Source of the DNA: Luidia sarsii | Lineage: Eukaryota > Echinodermata > Asteroidea > Paxillosida > Luidiidae | Assembly (NCBI GenBank): GCA_949987565.1 | Contig: OX465102.1 | Location: 18,178,968 to 18,242,967 of the forward strand | Direction of reading: 5' to 3' | Length of the DNA: 64,000 nucleotides | Part shown: piece after piece, positions 39,927-51,900 of the stretch | Layout of the letters: each line of letters begins with the position of its first letter | How positions within the stretch are numbered: position 1 is the first letter of the stretch | Notes under the pieces: generated by a model | Database searches by the model: none | Seen by the model: only the letters and a program-made list of their open reading frames with translations | Told to the model about the DNA's origin: nothing | Translations under genes and position numbers: made by a program

Positions 39927-42900
39927 GTGTGTTGCCATAGATACAAGCAGGGTTTCCCCTGCGCCCCCTAGGCTCTTTCACTAGGAAGCATACCTAACCC
40001 AACAAATTCCAACATTTGGGCAGAAATAAGGAACCCATTGGTACCCAACCTCACAGAATTCAACAGTCTGCACGTGTTGGATTTTGTTAGGTTGGGTACA
40101 GATGTGTATCATGCATTGTTGCATGACTACAGGGGATTGTCAAGGGTTAGGAGTTGCTTTACCGTCCTTGTCATCCACTATTAGGTAGTTCTCTTGATCC
40201 AGCAAAATTTTGCAGCCCCTCAAAAAAAAAAAAAATTTAGGCATACCAGATTTTGAAGTAAATACCAAAAAACGTTTGCAAACAGTGAGCCTAAAATGAC
40301 CTGCAATACATAAATCTAAAAAAAAAAAAAAAAAAAAAAAATATCGAAAGTTAGAGGGCATGACGTTTCAACACTGCCTTTGAGAAAGGTCCTACTAGTG
40401 CTAGGATCACAATGTCAGGCCCTCTACATTTTGAGAGATGTGATTACTCTAAGTGGAAATTAGTCTCTGTCTCTGAAATAGTGTGGCTCTGAAAAGAGCC
40501 ACACTTCTTGAAAGAGAAGAGCTACATGGTGTCAGAGCCACACTTCTCGAAAGAGAAGAGCTACATGGTATCACTGCAAACCTTTCACTTAGTATTTCCA
40601 TCATGCAAACCTTCAAGTCTTATCCTGTGATTACTCTAATAGCTGGGAGATCCAAAGAGACAGATGAGGAGAGGTTCCTCCAGGCATCGGCGAAGATCCA
40701 CCAGGCAGTGAAGAGACACACCGGCAACGATGCGGACGGGGACTCCTCCTCCTCCTCTGAAGATGAAATTGACAACAGTGAAATCCTGCAGAGTACATTC
40801 AAGATGTACGCTAATGTAACAGGTCAGTATCAGTGAGACATGAAGGTTTGCTCAGTGGTGAAATCTTGCATAATACATTCAAGATGTACAATCACGTGAC
40901 GGCTCAGTATCAATGAGACATGAAGGTTTGCTCGGTGGTGAAATCCTGCAGAATACATTCAAGATGTACACACATGTGACGGGTCAGTACAATGAGGCAT
41001 GAAGGTTTACTCAGTGGTGAAATACTGCAGAGTACATTTAGTTTATTACTTGTGAGTAATAAACTATTTCTTGCACTACAGAACGGTGCAAAAGCCGTGA
41101 CATTTTTTTTCCTTTTTCTATTTTCTCAGATTACCATAGGAGCTAAAACCTTCGTAGGGTTTCTTTTTTGGAATGTTTAATGGTTTAACTTACAAACTGT
41201 GGCAATCTGTTGACCTTTTACCGATGTTGTACTGGGCCTTTGAGCAGCTCTATGCAAATGGGTCCTAGCCCTGTGTTTTTGTTCAGGTTCAAGTGGAGTA
41301 TTTTTCTCTTTGTATGTGACACACAGGTGGCAGTTCAGATGTTTTTGATAAAACCACCCAATATTTACTGGACGCCTGTCAGTCAGGAGCCAACGTATGT
41401 CTCGTGTGCATTGGCAGAGTCAAACGAGTTGATGCTGTGAGTATGTTGCAAATTTTTCATATTTTCTCAAACATTGCTGCAGTCTGTTCAATAAACCTTT
41501 TCGACGTTCACAAAGCATCATGGGTAAAGATGACAAACTGGCCTTTTTTTTTATTGCACAACTCTATGGCGAAGCATGTAAGGTCGTGAATTGTAAAAAA
41601 AAAATTCTCAAAAACTAGATGGAGTTCAGAAATGACACTCACCCAGAAAATTTGTCTAGATACCAGCAACAAAGCAATTTTTTTGTTGAAACGTTGAGTG
41701 GGTAGTTTCGGAGAAAATAGTGGGGATTCCCTTGGTGACTGGATGGCAAAGTCAGCGCGCACATGCTGCTAGCGGCAAGCGGCAAGTACAATGCATGAAC
41801 AGCGCAACACTAGCTGCACGCGTGCACCGCATTTGCCATCCAGTTACCAAGGTAATCTCCACTGATTTCTCTGAAACTACCCACTCAACTTTCCAACAAA
41901 AAATATGGTTTGTTGCTGTTATCTGTACGAAAATTCTGAGATCAACAAAAGAGAGTATTCAAGGTACAGAGTATGCAGTAGAGATTGAAGGATTGACTTA
42001 AGACAAATTTTATTTGCAGATATGGAGTTGTAGTAAATGCTTCTGCATACTCCATCTATCGTGTGTCCAAAAATGGGCGCAAGAGGGCGCCCTGCGGAAT
42101 TCTATCCTGACCGATGACGACCCAGCGGCCCATCAAAGCAGGCTGTGGTCATGGTAAGTTGAACCTTTACCAAACGTTTCCTTTGCTCGTCCTGGTCATT
42201 GGTGAACCACAGTGGGAAGCATTTGATCCCGAATGGAAGTTTTCCCAGGAGGGTTTTGTCGTTCGATCCTAGCCGGAGGCGGAAGGTCTGCTGTAACACC
42301 ATGTAACAGATCTCTTTTGAGAAGGAGTGTGTGGCTCTGAAAAGAATGGGCGCGAATCTAGTGCCTTGTGGAGACCTAGTCCAATAGGTTAAATCAGGTC
42401 TCCACAGGGAAATTGTAAAGGTGTATAGGTCTCCACAAGGTTTTCTCAAAACTGGTATTTGGAAATGACTCAAAAACAGGAAGTTTGTGATGGGTAAGAA
42501 TCTCTCGCAAACTGAAGTGTTACCGGGTATATATAAGGGACATACGGTCCAAATTTCCTACCCAGGAAAGTGAATGTGGTTGAAATGGGAGCTTTCTTAA
42601 AACATTGTTTCTCGTTTGGTTGTATAGTGCACAAGAACAAAGCAATGTCTCCACAAGGATAAAAAGATTAGTATGTGTGGTTCGTCCATTGTGTATTCTG
42701 CCCACCGTCAGGAGACTTTGGTGTCACCGTAGACCTTCCACAAAATTGTCTATCATTTATCTTCTTCCCCATTTCCCTCCTTTCCATTCCTCTCCCCGAT
42801 TTTTCATCAGTCCAAAGTGTCGACACGAGAGGGCTTCGTCGGACGTCCCCAAACGCTACGCCTGCTACTGCGGCAAGGTCGTCGACCCCCCGCTCCATCC

Positions 42901-45900
42901 CTGGCTGACGCCCCACTCCTGCGGCGAAACGTGCGAGAAACCGCTGCAACCAAAGTGCGGACACAGATGCCTCCTGCTCTGCCATCCGGGTCAGTTCATC
43001 CATTTTTTATTTTTACATTTTTTATTCATTGTTTGATTTGTCAAACAAACTTACTGGGAACTTTGGAAAAAAAATTAAAAAATTGGCAATGAAAACTTTG
43101 ACTGGACCGGGACTTCTGAATCCAAGACCTCTAGATTAATGTACCGGTGCTCTTCCATCTGAGCTACATGTATCCAGCCCTCAGATGTTGGCTTCCCTAA
43201 TAGTCAACTAGTCTTTGCTGGGGTGGGGGCGCCAGTCAGAAGCAATTCAACCATTAATCGCCGTACAGTATATCTCCATGGATCACACCCACACTTTCGT
43301 TCAGATGCAAACAACCAATTGTTGTAAACCTGGCTACAGCAGCTCGGGGATCACACAAAGAGGATGCAGCTTTTTCAATTCAAGTCAAACAAACCAAGGA
43401 AAAACTGACTGGGAACTATTGATCAAATTGAAAAATTGGCAATGAAAACTTTGACTGGACCGGGACTTGAACCCAAGACCTCTGGATTAACCTACCAGTG
43501 CTCTACCATCTGAGCTACCCGGCCCTTAGATGGTGGCCCTTCCTAATAGTCAACTAGTCTTTGCCGGGGTGCGGGCGCCAGTCAGAAGCAATTCAACCAT
43601 TAACTACGGTAACTACTGGATTATCTGCCATCCCTCAGGCGGAGTTGTAACTATCCGATCACAGCTCGTCGCCTAAGTTTGTGCTTTTAACTTTCAGGCT
43701 GCAGGCCTGAGGAAGGGGATGGGATAGCAGGCATGTAAGACTTCCGGAAATTTCAGGATTTCCGGAATTGGTGTGATTTCATTTTTTTTTTTTGGGGGGG
43801 GGGTCAAACAGGTATCTCAAACTGCTAATTTTTATCTGTTAAAACCCTAAAAACTGAAGGGTGCCTGCACACTTGCCGTGAATCTCTCAGTCATGTAAGC
43901 GCTCACGTAAGCGCTCACTCAGAGTCACATCTCTCGGTCATGTAAGTGCTCACTTGCAGTCGCACAATTTATTGGCCTTCAGTGATTTTCATGAAATGAC
44001 CTTGTCGGTCACTTACATCCCTGGGATGGGCAAGATAGCAAAAAAGAAAATAAATTGTTTTTGAGTTTGAGTTCTGAATCAGCGAATAACAATGGTTTGC
44101 TTACTTACACAGGCCCCTGTCCCCCGTGTCCCAAGATGGTGCGTTCCGCCTGTCATTGTGGTCGTCAGGCCCCACAGCCAAGACGTTGCAGCAGCAAGGC
44201 TTGGTCCTGTGGTCAGCCCTGCGGCAAGACGTTGTCGTGCGGCCAGCACTCCTGCCAGCAGCCGTGCCATGCCGGTAAGGAAAGAACTCCATTCCTTCGT
44301 AGAGGTGACCTCTTCCAGAGCTTGTAAATGTCAGCCGAGTATGGTAGTGGATTAAGAGCAAAAAAATATGTGGTTACCAGCAAGGAGGTCACTGGTGCCC
44401 TGCACAAGACCACCAAGTTGTCTGCACATTGTCACTGGTGCCCTGCGCAAGGCAACCGGTGCCCCGCCCAATACCACTGGTTCCCTGCACAGGGCAACCG
44501 GTGCCCCGCCCAATACCACTGGTTCCCTGTACCGGGCAATCGGTGCTCCGCCGAATACCACTGGTTCCCTGCACAGGGGAACCGGTGCCCTGCCCAATAC
44601 CACTGGTTCCCTGCACAGGGCAACCGGTGCCCCGCCCAATACCACTGGTTCCCTGTACCGGGAAATCGGTGCTCCGCCGAATACCACTGGTTCCCTGCAC
44701 AGGGGAACTGGTGCCCCGCCCAATACCACTGGTTCCCTGCACAGGGCAACCGGTGCCCCGCCCGATAACACAGGCCTCAAACATACATCAAATTAAAGCT
44801 CATTAAATGGTCTTTCCATTGGTGTGTGAAGAAAAATTTTGAGAAATTGCAACTTAAGTACCTTTTTTTGCAGAGTGGGTCACAAATGTTAAGAATTGAG
44901 TTCATGAGCGCCAGTCAGTTCGGAGGTAACAGTAGTCATTCTGCTTCTGATAAAAGGTCCAGCTAGGATTGCAAAATGTCAAGCCCTCTTAAACTTCCCC
45001 TTTCTCCTCCCTCGCAGGTTCGTGCGAGTTATGCCCCAGGACCAGCCAGCAGCGATGTCGCTGCGGCCGACTGTTTGCCACCAGAGAGTGTGCATCGCCC
45101 GACTGGCAGTGCGGTCTGGTTTGCGGCAGACTGCTGTCGTGCAAGCATCACGCCTGCCAGCAGGTCTGCCACGCCGGGCCGTGCGGGGACTGTCCCAGCG
45201 CCGGAGAGAGGCAGTGTCCCTGCGGGAAGACCAGTGAGTTGCAGTGTCTCAACAACGTAGAAGGGGCCCGATGTTTCGATCCCAGTAGGGTCTCTCTCAG
45301 CGGCTTTCTACCTCGTTGGGATAAAAATTTAGTCAGCGAAACGGAGGATGACGATATATATTTTGAAGATGGCTACCGGAAACTTTGTAAAGACGCGCGC
45401 TTGAGGTCATCGGGTCAATGCACAAAAGGTCGTGTAAAGCGCCCTTATGAGCCACAGTATTGACAGCTCAGTGATTGTCCCCCGCGTCACGGTTAAGTTA
45501 CCCGAGTCGAGAGTCCAAGTGCGGACACCGGTAATATTTGCCCATTTTCTATTTACCCATCGGCTCGGTAAAATCCCTGGAAAAAAAAGTCCAGTGCGGA
45601 CAGGGCTTATGGCTTAAGACCTACAGAACGCTGTGCAGTTCTTACAATAGGCAGTGTCAATTTAATTCAGTAATTAATTAATTCATTAATTAATTTATTA
45701 ATTCGCCCCTGTATTTTTTTTATAGCTTCTCTGTGATTTTTTTTTCTGCATACTGAGGCTTTATGACTTTTTGGCCAGCTTTTTAGGCACATTTTGACAC
45801 CAATTTTTATTAAAATTGGAGATGCCGTTCTCTGACAGTGAACATTTTTCAGGGCCAAAGTGTAGTTTGATGCATTGTTTTCCATCAAACTACATAAAAG

Positions 45901-48900
45901 CATAGCATGCATAATGCATGGTGTATGTTTTCAGGAATTCTTTTGAGTTTGGGTTGTCTAACAACATGAACAGTTGCTGGTTCTTCTTGTTTCATTATCA
46001 TTGTAAAACTCATCCAAAAACTGCAGACAGCTTCTTTGATATGGGAAATTCAATAAAAACACTGAAAGATGAAAAAAAAGCCCCAATATTGAATCTTAAA
46101 CAAGCTATAATTAGACAAAAAAAATTATGTATTCAAATAAAATTTTACCCAAATGTTTATTATGGTATGTGATTCTCTATTACCCTGTCAAATATCATTG
46201 GAATCTATCATTTAACAACCAAGATCTGAAGGAGGGGGTGCTGGCTGTGAATAACCTGGCTCTTTGAGGGTTAAGCCAGTATTCAAGTGGCGGTGTGTCA
46301 ACTGTCTTGTATCGCATTTTTGTCTGAGTTGCTGAGATTTAAACCCCTGCATTTGAATCCTTGGCAGGTTTTCAGCTTCCGTGCACCGAGAACATTCCCA
46401 CGTGCGGTGATACATGTGACAAACTCCTGCAGTGTGGCCTGCATAAGTGCACACGGAGGTGCCACTCTGGGTCCTGCGAAACAGTAAGTCTCCCTCTTCA
46501 GGGCTCGAATTTCAGATTTTTGTTTGTTTACTAAACAACAGGTCTAGTAACGGAAGACTCTTACTGGACCTGGGGCCGATTTCACTAACGCTTTGCAATC
46601 ATTGCAAATGCCAAAATCGATCGGCAAGTCTGAAATCCGTGGCAACTTAGTGATACACCGATCACTAAGTTGCGATGGATTTCAGACTTGCCGATCGATT
46701 TTTGCATTTGCAGTGATTGCAAAGCGTTAGTGAAACTATTTTGACAAAACCCATGCCATAATTAAAAACCTTAATTAAATTTGCACCCGATACCTATTCC
46801 TTTGTTTTCCTCAGTGTCGTCAGTTGAGCGTGAAGAAATGCCGTTGCAGACAAAGAGAGAAGTCCATTCTGTGCTGCAAGGAATATCTGTGTGATTTCAA
46901 ATGCCAGAAGATGAAGGATTGCCAACGTCATCAGTGTAAGAGAAAGGTAAGCTGACAGTCGGTCAAGTCGAGAGTAACAAACAAAAAGGACTGCTGATTG
47001 ACTTTAAAGTTATACTACACAAAGTCAGAAAGAGCATGAGCTTTATTTTGATGCAAGTTTGACCTCTGTAGCATGTTCCATTCCTGAGATATATCAAAAT
47101 TCATGTAGTGCTACAGTATGTGTCACTGAAATTGAAACGCCTTATGACATTGTGTTGGCATGCTGCCCAACGGTCGTCGGTCAGGCATTGGAATTCCACC
47201 CACATTCTTCACCGCAATCTGTACGCTCGGTTGTGGCCGACCAACTCGAAGATTTGACTGCCTGGAGTGGAGGCTGGAGTCTGCCGTCAGGGATTGACAG
47301 CACCATACATGCACACACGCACACAAGTCTGTTACGGTCCATTGACGACGCACAATGGGCCCTTTTTCGAACAGATAATCTCTTGACAACAGCCACAACA
47401 ACGTCCGAATTGTGCCAGGTTTTACTCTCTTGTACCCATAGTATACCCTTATCGATTTATTTCACAGAAATATATTGTTCCGATTGTTTCAGTGAGATTT
47501 GAAAATTATGCATTGTTTCTAACCCCCCGTATGGCGATCATAGGCGCTGAAAAACCACCTGGCGCAAAGTGGTTAAGGGCCTTCTTTGCAGAGCCAGTCA
47601 CAAATGATCGAAACACAAATCTCAAAAATGGAGAGGGCCTGACACTTTGATCCTAGCAGGACCTTTCTCATTGGCCAATCTTGTTTGCTGCACATACACA
47701 CACTACGCATCCCATTGCCTTGTCACCATTCTATTCCTAAGAAGGTGGCATGATGACATCAGTGCATTGGGTCTATGCGGAGTCTTCTCGAGTGCGTTGC
47801 CTTCACGCAGAGATCATGGTCCTTGTAGCTCAAGAGTTTGGTTTGACATTTTTCTTTGTCTTTCTCGCGCAGTGCTGCGACGGCTCCTGCCCTACTTGCG
47901 AGCAGCCGTGCGGTCGCCAACTCCCGTGCAAAAACCACAAATGCCCCTCCAAGTGTCATCCAGGTACAAGCATGCCACGCTTCCCTTCTTGTAACTCTGC
48001 AATCTTGTCTAGAAGCATCAAGTCTGTATGGATACATGTACAGTTGGAACGTCGCTATAACAAACACCGATATACTGAACATTCTGCTATAACGAACATG
48101 CCCTTTGACTCCCGATTTTACGTCCCTGGATATGCAGCCGTAACTGATATAACGAACGACCGCTATACCGAACAATTTTCATGGATGCCATAATGTTCGT
48201 TATAGCGATGTTACACTGTATTCTGGCACATACGTACATGTAGACTAACTTAATGTAGAGACTGTATGAGGTTTTTTTAGTATCATAGATTTAATATGAA
48301 ATTTGCATTGAGGAGAATGTAATACACAAAATTGTTGCAAACTGCTTACTGACTAAAATTACCAGAATGCAAATCTCAAAAATTTGTGGGCCTGACGTTT
48401 CTGCCGAGCTGATTATCATAAAGTGTGGACCCACAACTTTTGTTTATAATTAGGGGTCTTTGCAGGCTAATTATTACTGATACATTTTAGAATAAGTCAA
48501 GCTTAAGACAACCTGGGGGTTCAGTTTTCAATTTGGTATGTAATTTGGACCATATCTTGCTTTAAATGGTTCTATTTGGCTGTAGAAGTGGAGGGGTTCA
48601 TTCCAAATCCGTGTAGAAACTCGGCTTGGACGACTACACATTTTAGGGGTGTTTTTTTTGGGGGGGGGGAATTAGCAAAAAAATCTAATCGGCTAAGGCC
48701 ACTAAAATTGAAAAGAATCTGAGAGATGAATGTCCAAACTAAAATGTTCAGTATAGCTACAAGAACTGAGAAACTTTTGGGCATGGGATAATTGGCTTTG
48801 AAACTGAGTGTTTTTGTACAGCGTTCAATGGGAGCTTGATTTAGTGTTCTGCACCAGTATGCAAAATGTCACACAAGCATAAATGAAAGGAGTGTTACAT

Positions 48901-51900
48901 GTAAGACCGTCTGGAAATGCTTCTTGGTTGCAGGCATGTGCTACCCGTGTCAGGAGGTTTCCACCATCAAGTGTTTCTGCAGCTCAACCGTCATCACGGT
49001 GCCCTGCGGACGAGAGAGGTCCACCAAGCCCCCTAAGTGCAGAGAGAAATGCAGGTGGGGGCTAAGGTCAGGGGTCAACATCATAGAGCTGCTTAAAGGC
49101 CCAATATAACATTGGGAAGATTGGAAAACATCGATGTCCACAGTTTTCCTTCTAATTTTCACAGTTTGTAGATGGTCATGATAGAACCCTCATGTTGAAA
49201 TCTTACGGTCTGGGATGCTGCATTGTTGGAGAAATTTTCACTTAAACATGGACAAATAGTTTATTACTCGCGAGTAATCATCATAATTTGTTTAACACAC
49301 AAAAGCAATCTTTTGACTTTGACCAATGTTGTATAGGGTCTTTAAGCACCAAAAACCAGAATCAGGGCCCATTTTCATGGGTTTTCAACCCCTGACGGTG
49401 TTGCTTTACCTCCTTTGCTGAAAATAATTTGAAAAACATGGACAAGACAACAATGCACAGATTTATTTTGCATTCCAGGTAGGGAAGCAATTCACGCATG
49501 CGTGTAGTGAATAATTTTGCGCTTTACGGAAGCAAGAAATAATATTTTCCGTGAAATACCCTTACGTCAAGCGCGGAATTTTTGCAGACGTCAGCGAAAA
49601 AGTAAGCAGAGCCAAGTGGCACTTGGATTTCATGCAAATTTCAAGTCAAGTACAACAAGCATCAAGTGATATATGGTCGGCAATCCAGGGCTCGAAATAT
49701 CCACTAGACCGTGGACCGAGTCTAGTGATTTCAGCGTCGGTCTAGTGCCGATTGTGACTGCACTGAACAGTCTGTCTAGTGGGTTTTTTCTTGCACCATG
49801 AAGAAAACGGCACTCAAATATAACTTTGACCTTGACCTGTACAAGTAAACAGCATTTTCTTATGGGAATCCTTTTACTGCGTGCAAAATGTTTTTTTTCC
49901 CCTTATATATGGCACAGGTCTTGTAGAAATAGTTCAGGTCCAGTTTTAAGTGTTGTTTAGCAAATCTTTTTCTGAAATTCAAGCCCTGCAATCTCATTTT
50001 AACCATACACACTTGTTTGATTTGTGATTTGTAATTTTTTTTGATTGGGTCCATTTCTGGTAGGATTCCAGCCGACTGCCACCACGCGGTGCGTGATCCT
50101 CATCGCTGCCATTTCCAGCGCTGTCCGCCCTGCCGGCAGATCTGCGACAAGCCGCTGACCGACTGCAACCACAGATGCCTGCAGAAGTGCCACAGCGCCG
50201 TTCTGGTCAACCAGTTTGAGAACAAGGTCGGGGGTCAATCTCACAGATTTGGCGCTGGGCCACTTCTCGGTACCCATGACCAAAGATCCTATAGCGCGCA
50301 ACATAGCCTACTCGTGCTAGATCACACGCATCCGGATGAAGTATGAACTGGATGCCATTTTTTAGTAAGCATAGGCGCACGCGTGCGCTCCATCGCATGG
50401 TCACATCACATAAAAAAGTTATCACGTTCTGTCCACGCATCCAATGTTGTATCTTTGTCACTGTTTGTGACTTTCCCGCTTCACGTCCGGAGCACCGGAA
50501 GCAGACGACAGAGGACTCCTTGCTTACTAAAATGGCTGCTGAACGACTTTTTGTGTAGGGTAGGCTATCTTGCGCGCTTCTCGCTATAGGATCTTTGCCC
50601 ATGAATGCCACACAGTTATTTTTCTTTTTTCAAAAACTTGCTAAACAATTGGGAACACTAAATAAAGCAGAGAGGATGCTGGTACATGTATGTAAATTTT
50701 GAGCGGAGTCTTAACCGTTATTTCTTCTTTCAATCGGAGTCGATCCCAAAATTGTTTCCGTGAGATTGGAAGCAAACCTTTGGGCTACACAATGTAAATC
50801 TGTAAAGAGCACTGTATTTTCCTTTTCTGAAAAAAAAAGCATGGTGGATTCGAATCATAAGTATTTGAGATTTTTGCGTTTACACAGGAAAAAAAAATGG
50901 AAATGGAAAAGTGACAAGGTTTTTTGTACTGGTGTGAATGCTCCTAATGAGCCTATTCAGCTGGCCTCTTTTACCTCCTCCCCTTAATCTTTCCTGTCAA
51001 GGTTTTGACTGTCAGTGGTTGACATTACAGTGTGGTTCTCTTGTCTCCAGGCCACCAGACTGGCGCCTTGGGATCCGTTACCACAAGTGAAACTGACTGT
51101 CATCGACAAGCCCTGTCCGGCCTGCCAGGTTCCCACACCGATGCAATGTTACGGAAAGCACGAGGTATCAAACAAGGGACATCTGTTCATTAACCCTAAC
51201 GCTTTGCACCTCCCGCACAGGACACACACTGTATACCGCAATTTACCACAGTGCCCTCAGGGGTGTAGGCTCACATACCACAGGACACCACAAAAACCCC
51301 GCTGTGGAATGTCCTGTTGCATGGCCCTTATCCTCCCACAGGAAAAACCATGTGTGGTTAATTGTGGTTTCAATGCTGGTTAGGGTTAAGAGATATTTCC
51401 TGGAATTGGATTGGCATTTGGATTCCAATGGGACTTTTGGGAAAGGAACTACCTACTAGAATTGACACCTTCAAACCCCCTGTTTTTAAGGCCTGGTGCG
51501 GCCAACACAGCAAAGATACTTGATTGTTTGTTAAGGCTGCCACCTGGATAGCTCAGGTGGTAAGAGTGCTGGTCCGTTAAAGCCCCTACACACCATCGGT
51601 AAAGGTCTTAGAAACGCGTCCATACTGTCTAATCCAGCATATGCATGAAATAATACACCTGTGAAAGTTTCAGCTCAATCCGTCAACCAAGTCGCGAGAA
51701 AACGGTGAAAAACTGGCTCATTTTTTCATTAAACTGTGTCAGCTTCCAGGATCGTAAAATGCACCTAGCAGAATTTTCAATAGGTTTAAACCGGAAAACT
51801 GCGCATAAATCTTGAAACAGGTGTCGGTAGTTTCGATTGGATCATGTTAGATTTGTTCACAGCATGTCTGATACTGGTATCTCCTTCCACTTGAGTAAGT

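Noticed and set aside
39684..39984. Alternative frames (Glu/Ala-rich and Gln/Arg-rich) over NFXL1 exon 1
   Set aside because: Produced by the GGCAGAGGC repeat; only the frame starting at 39743 has an upstream stop, a good start context and the phase needed for exon 2.
44328..44806. Six overlapping repeat-rich open frames of 105-146 residues
   Set aside because: Same cause: the 42-bp minisatellite within an NFXL1 intron is open in all frames.
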